DNA of 64,000 nucleotides from Oceanisphaera sp. IT1-181 (GTDB lineage: Bacteria > Pseudomonadota > Gammaproteobacteria > Enterobacterales > Aeromonadaceae): contig NZ_CP136856.1 of assembly GCF_033807535.1 (NCBI RefSeq), positions 392,001-456,000 of the forward strand. The letters run 5' to 3'. Shown here piece by piece: positions 1 to 9,258 of this stretch. The translations under genes and the position numbers were made by a program. Under the pieces are notes generated by a model. The model did not search any database and was not told the DNA's origin. It saw only the letters and a program-made list of their open reading frames with translations. The first letter of the stretch is position 1. Every line of letters begins with the position of its first letter.

Positions 1-308
1 TTAGCTATCCGGTAGAGCCTGAGCGGTTGGATATTTACAGTCATTTTTTAAATCCTGCTAAGTGCACCGTCAAAAAACACAAGACCATCGAAACCACGGA
101 AATAATGTTACAAATGGTGGCAGCCGGTAGAGGTGTGTGTGCCTTGCCGGGTTGGTTGGTGGATGAATTCGCTAAAACCATGGCCATTAAAAGTCTCCGG
201 CTCGGTAAACAGGGAGTTAAAAAACAGATTTTTGTGGGGATACGAAAAGGCGAAGAGCAGATTAATTACCTAAGCGATTTCATTGCTCAGGCTCAGGATG
301 TTAGGTAA
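1..308 (+). CDS. metR: MetR, LysR-type regulator of methionine genes (3' end only)
   Basis: The open frame runs in from the left edge, so only about the last 100 residues are visible. They match the C-terminal part of the LysR substrate-binding domain of MetR: a YPVEPERLDIYSHFLNPA stretch parallels YPVQRSRLDVWRHFLQPA of E. coli MetR, followed by LQMVAAGRGVCALPGW and a final basic segment. MetR senses homocysteine and activates methionine biosynthesis genes. It lies about 480 bp upstream of, and on the same strand as, the mesX-mesD methionine synthase pair, which fits that role. The N-terminal helix-turn-helix is outside the window, so the call rests on the C-terminal likeness and the context. 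Confidence 0.75.
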   Translation, partial: SYPVEPERLDIYSHFLNPAKCTVKKHKTIETTEIMLQMVAAGRGVCALPGWLVDEFAKTMAIKSLRLGKQGVKKQIFVGIRKGEEQINYLSDFIAQAQDVR

Positions 309-787
309 TAACTCAGTTTTCCTTGCAACTCACACACTTCTGCAATCGTGGTTCATTGACCTTACGGATAGATGAAGGGGCTATCCGATAGTAATACTAC
401 CATCCACATCATGGCCGCGAAGGGGCGGTTTTCGCTTTATTGGCGGCGCCATCGACATCGCTCTCGTGCAGATACAGCTGCATCTGCAAGCGACTCCAAG
501 CTGTGAAGGTGACATACCGTTTGCCTAAGAGAGCATAGATTGGCGTTACTCATGACGTTTACTCATGCATTGATGAAATAATATCACTTTTGTTCATGCC
601 ACCATCCGCGTATAAATATAGCTATTCGCAGCTCTAGACATCCAGACTGCCAAGAGCATTACAGTGGATTATTAATTAGCTATAAACCAAAACAGACTGT
701 GCAGACTACTGGCCAGAGCAATCGGTAAGCCCAGCAACAGCCAGCACACCTTCAGGTTTTATTGCCGGAAAAGGGATACCAAACATC
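309..787. other. Intergenic region metR-mesX, probable methionine control region
   Basis: About 480 bp without a convincing gene. Near 571-600 there is TGAA (574-577) and TTCA (593-596) in inverted orientation, vaguely MetR-site-like but with a longer spacer than the usual TGAA-N5-TTCA. A TTGTTC (590-595) with TAAATA (613-618) at 17-bp spacing could be a promoter. Two adjacent octamers beginning AGAC follow at 636-651. No riboswitch was recognised. Confidence 0.4.
636..651 (+). promoter_or_regulatory. Possible tandem MetJ-like boxes upstream of mesX
   Basis: Two head-to-tail octamers, AGACATCC and AGACTGCC, match the MetJ box AGACGTCT at 6 and 5 of 8 positions. MetJ binds tandem 8-bp boxes. 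Two further AGACT words occur at about 694 and 703. They lie just downstream of a plausible promoter. The match is weak and metJ itself is not in the window. Confidence 0.3.
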
Positions 788-1765
788 ATGAGCAACGACT
801 TTAGCTTCGCTATCAACAGCATTAATTTCGACGAAAATTATCTTCCTTCAGACAACTCGCGCATTACTACTAACTTTGCCAACTTGGCCAGAGGCGAGAG
901 TCGTCAACAAAATTTGCGCAACACCTTAGCGATGATCAACAATCGTTTCAACGCCCTAGCACACTGGGATAACCCCAAGGCCGATCGTTACTCTGTAGAG
1001 CTGGAAATCATTTCCGTTGATATGAAGGTACAGGGCAATGAGATTGCCTTTCCTAGCATTGAAATCTTGCAGACCTATATTGTTGATCACATCACCAAGC
1101 AACGTATTGCAGGCATTGTAGGCAATAACTTTTCCTCTTATGTGCGAGATTATGACTTTAGCGTTTTGCTGTTGGATCATAATAAAGGCCAAGCTAAATT
1201 TAGTATTCCAGAGGACTTTGGTGATCTGCATGGCAAACTCTTCCAATACTTTTTGAGCTCAGATACTTACCAGCAAAACTTTAAGAAACTGCCGGTAATC
1301 TGCCTCAGTGTTTCAGATAATAAGACCTATCATCAGACTGAAAATCAGCATCCTACCTTAGGTGTTGAATATCAGCCTAATGAGTCATCGTTAACTGAAA
1401 CCTACTTTAAGAAGATGGGCTTTGAAGTGCGCTACTTTATGCCGCCTCATTGTGCTGCACCGTTGGCGTTCTATTTCTTTGGTGACTTGTTAAACGATTA
1501 CAGCAATCTTGAGCTGATAGGCACAATCAGCACCATGGAATCGTTCCAACGAATTTACCGCCCAGAAATTTATAATGCGAACGCTACCGCTGGAAAAATC
1601 TATCAGCCAAATTTAAATAATTTAGATTTTTCATCAACGCAAATTGTTTATGATCGAGCAGAGCGTAATCAGTTAGCAGTGGCTCAAGGGAAGTTTACGG
1701 AAGAAAACTTCATCAAGCCCTATCAAGCGATTCTTGAAGAATGGTCCGCTAGCTACGCTTCTTAA
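788..1765 (+). CDS. mesX: MesX (DUF1852), accessory protein of MesD methionine synthase
   Basis: A 325-residue protein of the DUF1852 family, whose members are encoded next to short MetE-like core methionine synthases. In the work that named the Mes families, MesX (DUF1852) is needed together with MesD and oxygen for methionine synthesis; its biochemical role is not settled. There is no signal peptide or membrane segment, so it should be cytoplasmic. Translation probably starts at 788, with AAGGGA about 10 bases upstream. The gene is followed after 42 bp by mesD on the same strand, and metR lies upstream. The identification rests on family likeness plus the invariant pairing with a core MetE domain. 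Confidence 0.8.
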   Translation: MSNDFSFAINSINFDENYLPSDNSRITTNFANLARGESRQQNLRNTLAMINNRFNALAHWDNPKADRYSVELEIISVDMKVQGNEIAFPSIEILQTYIVDHITKQRIAGIVGNNFSSYVRDYDFSVLLLDHNKGQAKFSIPEDFGDLHGKLFQYFLSSDTYQQNFKKLPVICLSVSDNKTYHQTENQHPTLGVEYQPNESSLTETYFKKMGFEVRYFMPPHCAAPLAFYFFGDLLNDYSNLELIGTISTMESFQRIYRPEIYNANATAGKIYQPNLNNLDFSSTQIVYDRAERNQLAVAQGKFTEENFIKPYQAILEEWSASYAS

Positions 1766-1807
1766 GTTCGGTCTTTATAATTAACGAAAATATAAACGGT
1801 ACTTATT

Positions 1808-2839
1808 ATGAAAAAATTATTACCTACATCAACGGCAGGCAGTTTACCTAAACCTTTATGGTTGGCAGAGCCGGAAAAAATTTGGTCACCTTGGCGACTA
1901 GAAGGTGAAGAGTTAGTTGAAGGCAAGCAAGATGCACTGCGCGTGTGGCTGCAAGAGCAGCAGCACGCCGGCATTGATATTGTCAGTGACGGCGAGCAAA
2001 CCCGTCAGCACTTTGTGACGACTTTTATTGAACACTTGAATGGCGTGGATTTTGAGCAGCGCAAAACCGTAAAAATTCGTGACCGCTACGAGGCCAGCGT
2101 GCCTATGGTAGTGGGTCCGGTGAGCCGCCAAAAGCCGGTGTTTGTGGAAGACGCTAAGTTCTTACGCCAGCAAACCAAGCAACCGATCAAGTGGGCGCTG
2201 CCCGGCCCCATGACCATGATAGATACCCTTTATGACGATTATTATAAAAGTCGCGAAGAGCTAGCCTGGGAGTTTGCTGCCATCCTCAACCAAGAAGCCA
2301 AAGAGTTAGAAGCGGCGGGTGTGGATATTATCCAGTTTGATGAGCCTTCATTTAACGTGTTTTTTGATGAAGTGAACGACTGGGGCATTGCCGCGTTAGA
2401 AAGAGCCATAGAAGGTCTTAAGTGCGAAACTGCCGTGCATATTTGCTATGGCTACGGCATTAAAGCCAATACCGATTGGAAAAAGACGCTGGGCTCAGAG
2501 TGGCGCCAGTACGAAGAAGTGTTCCCAAGACTGCAAAAATCTAACATCGATATTATCTCATTGGAATGTCAAAACTCTCATGTGCCTATCGAACTGTTAG
2601 AGCTGATCCGTGGTAAAAAGATAATGCTGGGCGCCATTGATGTGGCCACCAATGTTATTGAAACCCCAGAAGAAGTGGCCGCTACCCTGCGCCGCGCCCT
2701 GCAGTTTGTGGATGCGGATAAGCTGTATCCTTCTACCAACTGCGGCATGGCACCTTTGTCTCGTGCTGTAGCAAGAGGCAAGCTACACGCCTTAAGTGCC
2801 GGCGCCGAGATCGTGCGCCAAGAGCTGCTGGCCAAGTAA
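1808..2839 (+). CDS. mesD: MesD-type core methionine synthase (MetE C-terminal domain homologue)
   Basis: A 343-residue protein corresponding only to the catalytic C-terminal barrel of cobalamin-independent methionine synthase; full MetE is about 750 residues and has an extra N-terminal domain. The zinc/homocysteine ligands expected for the family are visible: His211 and Cys213 (in VHICYG), Glu253 (in SLECQN) and Cys312 (in STNCGMAP). Such core enzymes do not use methyl-tetrahydrofolate. The neighbouring mesX points to the MesD family, which is oxygen-dependent and whose methyl donor is not established. It is cytoplasmic, last in the mesX-mesD unit, and followed by a clear terminator. Confidence 0.85.
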   Translation: MKKLLPTSTAGSLPKPLWLAEPEKIWSPWRLEGEELVEGKQDALRVWLQEQQHAGIDIVSDGEQTRQHFVTTFIEHLNGVDFEQRKTVKIRDRYEASVPMVVGPVSRQKPVFVEDAKFLRQQTKQPIKWALPGPMTMIDTLYDDYYKSREELAWEFAAILNQEAKELEAAGVDIIQFDEPSFNVFFDEVNDWGIAALERAIEGLKCETAVHICYGYGIKANTDWKKTLGSEWRQYEEVFPRLQKSNIDIISLECQNSHVPIELLELIRGKKIMLGAIDVATNVIETPEEVAATLRRALQFVDADKLYPSTNCGMAPLSRAVARGKLHALSAGAEIVRQELLAK

Positions 2840-2871
2840 GCCATTGTCGATGAATTAATACTGCACAGAGC

Positions 2872-2903
2872 AAAAAGCCGCTACCTAAGTAGCGGCTTTT
2901 TTT
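2872..2903 (+). terminator. Rho-independent terminator after mesD
   Basis: A 9-bp stem AGCCGCTAC / GTAGCGGCT with a 4-base loop, followed by seven T residues, starts 32 bp after the mesD stop codon. Confidence 0.9.
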
Positions 2904-3048
2904 ATGCGTGTTTATAACTGGTCGCTGCCACTTGTTTATTACTTGTGTCCGGACAACTATAGTGATTAGCTAAATAATACGAACGTTGGCGCGCACTAAC
3001 TCTATTTTTCTAAAAAAGTCAGGCCCTAATTAAAAAGGATACCTTAGG

Positions 3049-5940
3049 ATGCAAATGGCGAAATTACTGAAAGTTATTATGATCCATGGACATATGCCTG
3101 GAGTGGTAGAATTAGAGTTAGATGGTCATACCAATATTTGCGGCGATAATGCCTCTGGTAAAACGACTTTGCAGCGAATGATCCCTGTATTTTATGGAGA
3201 GCAGCCTAATAAAGTGGTGCCGCGCACCCGGTTAAGTTTCGATAAATATTATCTGCCCCATAAAAACAGCTATGTGATTTATGAATACCAGCGACCCCAG
3301 CATGGTGCAGCTCAGGTAGTACTCACTAAGCGTGTCGATGGCATTGATTATCGCTTCGTGGATGCGCCGTATCAGCCTGAACATTATTTGCTAGAAAAAA
3401 AAGACGGAGTCGTAGCCCGTGAATACCGCGACTGGACACAAGCAATGCGGTCCCTCGGTATTGATATAACGGCTAAAATGTCCAGTACTACCGAATATCG
3501 TAATATTATTCTTAATGATATTAAAAACGATCGAAGCAGCCGTAGTGAAAATTTAAGACTTCGCCAATTGGCTGCGCGCTATGGCTTGGCTGACGATAAA
3601 CACAATTTACGCCATATGGAAAAGCTAGTGTCAGCGGTACATGCCAAAGAAGGCAAAATGAGCACACTAAAGAGTATGTTGGCGGCCATTCTGGAAGAAG
3701 ATGGCTATCAGCATCCGACTAACACCATGACCGGCGACAAAATCCGTAGCTGGTTGCGAGATCTTAAGCAGTTTATGAAGATGGATAAACTGCAGCAATC
3801 GTTGACAGATATTGAACGGGTAAGTGCCGAGCGTATAGAAAACTTAGCCCTGCTTTGGCATTTAAAAGACTTGGTAGACACCAGCTTTAGCCAACAGCGA
3901 CAACACAAAGCAGATACAGAAGCTGGCCTTCAAGCGCTAAAACGGGCAATCAGTGAGGCTGGTAGCAGCTATGAACAAGCTCGCAGTAGGTTGCGCGAAC
4001 AGAAAAATGATGCAGCTACGGATCTAGATAAAAGTCAACGACAACTGGCAGACGCGCAAATTCAATACGATGCCTACCGCGATGCGGATATGGAGCGCAT
4101 TGGCCGCGAATTAATACAATTGCCCGAGCGCCGTAACGAGCTACAAGGCCTTGAGCAGCATTATCAGCTAATGACAGCCGCGCACCAAGGTGTCGTGCAA
4201 GAATTACAAGCACACCAATTGCAACTCGCGCAGCAGCTACAGCAGGCAAACGCTAAGATCCAGGAAAGTATCAAAGATCACACCGCACAGCAGCAGCGAC
4301 TTCATCAAGATGAATTAGAAGCCACTAAGGCCCTAAGCCAAGCTGGGTTACACCAACAAACTGCGCTGCACAGCCAGTACGAAGCTCGGCTGACCCCGCT
4401 TCAAAATGAGCGGGCGGCAAAGCAAGCTCAAGTTGAATGGTCGATGCTGAATGTCGACGAGCTTGAGCAGCGCAACCTAGCGGATCTGCGCTTAGAAAAA
4501 ACCCAAGCACAGCTGGACGACCAAGCAAAGTTGGTGAGTAAACAGCAACATGCTCTCACTGAGGCTCTTAGTCTGCGCGAAAAAAGCGCTCAGCATGAAC
4601 AAGCAGCACGTAGCGCCGTAGCGCAAGGAGAACTGCATCTTGAACAGTTGGGTCAGCGTTTAGAGCCAGTTTCTGGGAGCTTACAGCAGTTTTTATCACA
4701 ACATATAGAGCACTGGCAGCATAGCTTTGGTCGGGTGCTAGCCGAGCCCTTGTTGCAACGCACCGACTTAGCGCCGCAATTGCGTGAAGCTGTCTTGCCG
4801 GCCAATCCTGCACTCCACTCAGTATTTGGCGTACAGCTAGACTTACACGCCATTGAGCTGCCAGATTATGCCCTTACCGAAGAGCGAGTGCGTGAGCAGC
4901 TTGAGCAAGCCAGTGCCCAGTGGCAGCGCCAAAAGGTGCAGCTTAGCGATACCGAAAAAGCCTTAACAAAAGCCGTAGAGCAGGCCAAAGGTCAGCAACA
5001 AGCACTGGATGCGGCACAGTTACAAGAACGCAGTCTGGTGCGTGATGTGGAGTTTGCCCGAGATCATAAACAGCGCTTAACTCATGAACATAAGCAGTTG
5101 GATCAAGCACGTAAAAAAACCATTCAACAGCGTATTCAACAATTACAGCTGCAGTTAGAGCAGCTAAAGCAACAACAGCACACCGCCTTAGCTGAACTTG
5201 AAGCCGAGCAAGCCGCGCGGGCAATAGAGCAAACCGCAGATTTTCAAGAGCGCCAGCAAATGCTGCAAGAGGCCATTGATGACTTAAATAAGGAAAGTTC
5301 TCGCTTAGACGTCAGTTATAAAGAGCGAAACAAAGAGCTGGAACAGGCGTTTAGCGCCAAGTTGGCGGAGCAGGGCGTAGATGACCAAAGGCTACGCCAG
5401 CTTAAGCTGCAAATCGCCAGCTTACAGCAGGGTATCCGGGATATTAGTAACCAAGGGGACGCCTTTAGTACTTATCAGCAGTTTATGAACGTCACTTGGC
5501 TGGGCTTGCGGCCCACTTGGTTGCACACCGAGCAGTTGGCACAACAGCAATTGCGTACAGCAACCGCGGCCTTAGTGCAGCATGAGACAGAATATAACGC
5601 TAAACAACAAGTAAACCGTACCCAGCTTATTGAGTTAACGGCACAATTAGAGAAAGTCGAAAAGCGCGTGCAAAGTTTACAGGCCGTAGTGTCGCGCATG
5701 GCAGGTTTGCCAAATGCCGGGCGGTTGCCGTCACCAGAAACCATGGCGGGACTTGAGCGGGGCGATGTTAGCGAACAAATAGCCCGAGCCCATCAGTTGC
5801 TTGACGAGCAACAAAAACTGGCTAAGCGGTTAGAAGACGGAGTGAACGCATTAGAGGCGGATATTCGCAAAGATGCTGATTTACAATTTGTGCGCTTTAT
5901 GGAAGATGCTTTCTCCCAATTAGGCGAAGCTCCAGGGTGA
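3049..5940 (+). pseudogene. SMC-like ATPase of an MksB/JetC-type complex, N-terminal part (gene split by a MITE-like insert)
   Basis: 963 codons. The start has a Walker A motif GDNASGKT (residues 32-39) within an SMC/Rad50-type head, then a long Gln/Glu/Leu-rich region with coiled-coil character (about residues 290-900) interrupted by a hinge-like segment near 560-600. The frame ends prematurely at TGA 5938-5940, two codons after an insertion point. The missing head half (signature motif and Walker B) continues in the same frame from 6108. Without the insert the protein would be about 1239 residues, the size range of MukB/MksB/JetC-like proteins. Such ATPases work with a kleisin and a winged-helix subunit in chromosome organisation or, in Wadjet systems, in restriction of plasmids. 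The start could be Met1 or Met3 (3055). Confidence 0.75.
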
Positions 5941-6096
5941 GATCTCACACATTTTGCAAGGTTTAATTGTATGGTTTTCATACGAATATAGAAGCTAATG
6001 ATCCTTCTTTAATCATGGGTTAGTATGCTGGTCGGGTGAATATCACCCAAAATATTATATTTGGTTGAAATATGAACAAAGTTAAATCCCGCCCTG
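5934..6096. mobile_element. MITE-like insertion inside the SMC ATPase gene
   Basis: The 11-bp word GGCGAAGCTCC occurs at 5923-5933 and again at 6097-6107, and the host reading frame (LGEAP) resumes exactly at the second copy. The ~163 bp between them is AT-rich and non-coding. Its ends are imperfect inverted repeats: the left end begins AGGGTGAGATCTCAC and the reverse complement of the right end reads AGGGCGGGATTTAAC, about 11 of 15 matching. A hairpin GGGTGA-ATA-TCACCC sits at 6034-6048. No transposase is encoded, so it would have been mobilised in trans; the family is unknown. Target duplications of 10-13 bp are typical of some IS4-group elements. Confidence 0.7.
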
Positions 6097-6107
6097 GGCG
6101 AAGCTCC

Positions 6108-6942
6108 GGATATGCAAGCCCGAGTAAATACGTTAGCCGACATTATTAGCGTACTAGAAGCTAAGCAACAGCAAACCCTTGAGCAGGGCAGAACCATAGG
6201 TGATGCCTTATTTAAGTTCTTTACCGTGTTTAACGATATTCATAAGCGAGTGAGTGACTATAGTCGCCGTTTAACCCAAGCGGTAGGCGATGAATTAATT
6301 CTGGATGGCATTGATAAAGCGGAAGTTAAAATCAGCTCAACCATTGATGAACTGGGCTTTTGGCAACCGTTAAAAGAAATGACTTATTATTATCGACAAT
6401 GGCAAAGCTCTGGTGATCTTATTCCATCCAGCGAGTATTTAGAGCGTGTCAGTGATGTGGCCGAATTACTTAAAGCCAATCAAGAGTACAGTATTGAGTC
6501 TTTGTTAAAGCTGCAGCTTAATTTAATTGAAAACGGCGAGTCGGTGGTGATCCGTAACGACCGCCAGCTAACCGACTCATCGAGTAATGGCATGGCCTAC
6601 TTGATCTTATGTAAATTTTTATTGGCCTTTACCCGCTTACTAAGGCCTGAGGCGGCTGGCGTAACAATTCATTGGCCGATTGATGAAATTGGTACCTTGG
6701 CATACCACAACGTTGAAAAGCTATTTGATGCCTGCGACCATAATAACATCAATATTTTAGGCGCCTTTCCTAACGCCGAGTCAGAGGTGCTGCTGTTGTT
6801 TAAGCATAGATATTTAATAGAGCCGCACCTAGATCAGCCCAATAAAGGGCAACTAAAGCGTATTAAACCCCGAGTTTCTGAACTATCAAAGAAGCTACAA
6901 GAACTGCAGCTCAGTGCTAAGGCGCAGGAGGTACAAGCATGA
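6108..6942 (+). pseudogene. SMC-like ATPase of an MksB/JetC-type complex, C-terminal part
   Basis: This is the downstream portion of the gene broken by the MITE-like insert; an ATG at 6112 could start a 276-residue fragment. It carries the rest of the ABC/SMC head: a signature-like LTDSSSNGMA (fragment residues about 153-162) and a Walker B strand VTIHWPIDE (184-192) with the expected Asp-Glu. Walker A is on the upstream fragment, so neither piece alone can form a composite ATP site, although two polypeptides could in theory reassemble. The stop codon overlaps the next gene's start (ATGA at 6939-6942), indicating translational coupling in the original operon. Confidence 0.75.
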
Positions 6943-7559
6943 TGTTGCTGGGTCCGTTACTGGAAACCATGTTAGCTGGCCAGTTTGTGTGCGCCATTAC
7001 CTACGAAGAGCTATTTGCTAAGTTACAGGACGACGAAGTGCGTGAGCGCATTGATGAGTACTTAAAACCATTGAATCGACGGTTGGCTGCAAACCATGAT
7101 CACAGCGTGTATTTTTTGGCCTATCGTGATATCGACGACCCTGCACGAGCGCATTTAAAGCAACAGCTGGCGGTGGTGATGAGTTCCTTATTGCCCCTGC
7201 TTGAATGGCTTGCTTATGTGCAAGAGGCCATGGGCAGTGATGCTGTATTAAGCGCCGACGATACTTTAAAACTGCAAGAGCTCATTGTAAAAACTGAAGA
7301 TAACCCCAGTTTGCGTCAGCGTTTACAAGATCTTGCCAATGATAAATTTTTTGGCTCAAGTGCAGACTCGGTTGATGCACAAGCCAAACAAATTGCCCGA
7401 CGCTTAGTAGAGCACGGTTATCTTATTCAACCCCATGGTCACCGTTTATACTTTACGGTCACTGGAAAAATAGATTATTTACTCGATCTAGTGCGTTTTA
7501 TTAGAGACGAAGAAAACATCCCGCTCGATGACAGCCCTCGGCAAACGGAGCTGTTGTAA
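6939..7559 (+). CDS. MksE/JetB-like small subunit of the SMC complex
   Basis: A 206-residue soluble protein between the ATPase and kleisin-like genes, in the position and size of MukE/MksE/JetB (winged-helix KITE) subunits. The C-terminal part (about residues 140-195) has helix-helix-strand character ending in HRLYFTVTGKIDYLLDLVRFI, consistent with a winged helix. Sequence likeness alone is weak; the call is mainly from operon position. It overlaps the upstream stop by 4 bp and abuts the next gene (TAATG at 7557-7561). The gene itself appears intact. Confidence 0.6.
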   Translation: MMLLGPLLETMLAGQFVCAITYEELFAKLQDDEVRERIDEYLKPLNRRLAANHDHSVYFLAYRDIDDPARAHLKQQLAVVMSSLLPLLEWLAYVQEAMGSDAVLSADDTLKLQELIVKTEDNPSLRQRLQDLANDKFFGSSADSVDAQAKQIARRLVEHGYLIQPHGHRLYFTVTGKIDYLLDLVRFIRDEENIPLDDSPRQTELL

Positions 7560-8818
7560 TGGCCAAATTTAATGACAACAAACATCATGTCAGTAACTTG
7601 TTCGAAGTGGGCACTGAGCGCTTAAAGCTGATTGGCGATAACGCCAAGCTACTGATGCAAGGCTATTTAGCTGGTGGTATAGATCCGAGCACAGTAAGTG
7701 AACGCACCTTGCGGCGGCTTATTAGTGCGCGAGTGTTATACCAACCCGACGATAGCCAAGCTTTAAAGTTGCGCCACCCAGTAACCCAGTTGGTGGCCGC
7801 CTTGGTGACCGATGAAAGCCGCCGTGCTATTCATGCCGATATCGCCGATAAGCTGATGAGCATTCATAGCTTCGTTGAAGGGTTACGGGAAGCACAGCGT
7901 ACAGGCGACAGCCTGCGAGTAGATAGCCAAATGTTGCGCATAGACGAGGCGGTGTATGATTTAACTTCTCAATTTGAGGAGGCAATTTTTAGTTTGTGGC
8001 ACCGGCTTAACAGCAACTTTGGTTTTGTTAATAACTTAAGCGACAAGATCCGTGAAAATAACCGAGCCCAGCAGCAAATAAATCGGTTAATCGATGGCTT
8101 GTCGTTAATTGATTTTGATGAGTTGATTGAACTGGCCGCCAACAATCCGGCACTGCGAAAAATTTTGGTGACGCGATTACAGCAACAAATGAGTGCGCAC
8201 CAAGGAAGCTTGCTGGAAGTGCAAAAGCGCTTAGTGGAACTAATGACCCGTTTTCGCGAGCAGCAAGAACGAAGCTTGCTAGTATTGAATATGGTCGGCT
8301 TCTTACGTGAACACCCCAGCTTTATGGTGGGCGATTACTCTTATCGTAGCCAGGTGCCCACTTTAGTGAATTATGCAGCGCCTATTGTGCCTGCGGCGGC
8401 AGTGGCGCTAGATAAACCCGAGCAGCAACCCGAATTGGTAAATTTGGTACATACCTTGTATCGCGAACTAGCTATTAAAGCCAAAACAGAGGTAGTGAGT
8501 GTGACCGCTGCCGCTGTGAATATATCAGCGCAGCAGCAAGTAGTAGAGGCACGACAGCAACAGCTAAAAGAAGATGCCATGCGCTATTTTATTCATGTGT
8601 GTGAAGCAATACAGCCACCCTCGGCTTTGGTCTTTTTAGTCGAACAGCAGCTGCAATGGTCGCCAGAAGTCTGGCTGTTTCAAGTGCTAGCCGAATACAA
8701 TACCTTGCCGCGCCACGAGCAACAGTTATTTAGCTTAACGCGTGCAGAGCGACAAGAAAGTCGGTTTAACCACTTACAGATCATTGAAGATATAGAAGTG
8801 AGGTATCAAGCAGCATGA
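7559..8818 (+). CDS. MksF/JetA-like kleisin subunit of the SMC complex
   Basis: A 419-residue, helix-rich soluble protein. The start (HHVSNLFEVGTERLKLIGDNAKLL) and the central amphipathic helices resemble large uncharacterised kleisin-like proteins encoded with SMC ATPases in marine gammaproteobacteria. From memory, homologues are sometimes labelled phosphoenolpyruvate carboxylase in automatic annotation; no carboxylase motif is visible here. Position and length fit MksF/JetA, which bridges the ATPase heads and binds the small winged-helix subunit. It overlaps the following nuclease gene by 4 bp (ATGA at 8815). The frame is intact. Confidence 0.6.
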   Translation: MAKFNDNKHHVSNLFEVGTERLKLIGDNAKLLMQGYLAGGIDPSTVSERTLRRLISARVLYQPDDSQALKLRHPVTQLVAALVTDESRRAIHADIADKLMSIHSFVEGLREAQRTGDSLRVDSQMLRIDEAVYDLTSQFEEAIFSLWHRLNSNFGFVNNLSDKIRENNRAQQQINRLIDGLSLIDFDELIELAANNPALRKILVTRLQQQMSAHQGSLLEVQKRLVELMTRFREQQERSLLVLNMVGFLREHPSFMVGDYSYRSQVPTLVNYAAPIVPAAAVALDKPEQQPELVNLVHTLYRELAIKAKTEVVSVTAAAVNISAQQQVVEARQQQLKEDAMRYFIHVCEAIQPPSALVFLVEQQLQWSPEVWLFQVLAEYNTLPRHEQQLFSLTRAERQESRFNHLQIIEDIEVRYQAA

Positions 8819-9258
8819 ACCGTGATTTGACCCCTCGTGAACGTAAGCTACTGCACTTACTAAGTAGTAAGCTGCAGTATAAAAGTCGTGTAATACGAAA
8901 GCTTAAGGGAGCGGATCTGAGTATATTAGCTTGGTGCGAAGCGCAAGACTTACTGCTGCATTCCGTCGTTCCGTTAGCCAACAGTGACGTAGAATATGGT
9001 TATAACGCGGAACTAATCCAAGCTATTGAAATGCGTTTAGTCTTGCTCGGCTTAGCGCCACTAGTGGCCGACATGAAAGTCTCAAGTTTAGAACAGGCTA
9101 AGTTAGGCACAGCCGAGCATAAATCAGTACGGATTAAGCCCCGTGAACAGCGAGTGCTGCACTTAGATAACATTCAAATAATTGACCAAGACCAAAGCGA
9201 GCTGGCAGTAGAGCAATACTCAGAAATAGTAGTGGTTGAACCGACATTCCGCACCTAA
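8815..9258 (+). pseudogene. JetD/MksG-like Toprim nuclease, N-terminal part (gene split by an IS)
   Basis: The authentic gene sequence runs from 8815 to 9240 (142 codons) and then enters an insertion sequence, adding a few spurious codons before stopping at 9258. This half is probably a DNA-binding/arm region (MNRDLTPRERKLLHLL start); the catalytic Toprim part lies beyond the IS. With the IS and one copy of its 6-bp target duplication removed, 8815-9240 joins 10965-11366 in frame, giving about 275 residues. This is shorter than the roughly 390 residues usual for Wadjet type I JetD. Confidence 0.7.

Noticed and set aside
7559..8818. Phosphoenolpyruvate carboxylase
   Set aside because: The protein is 419 residues without carboxylase motifs and sits in an SMC operon; the name appears to be an annotation artefact.
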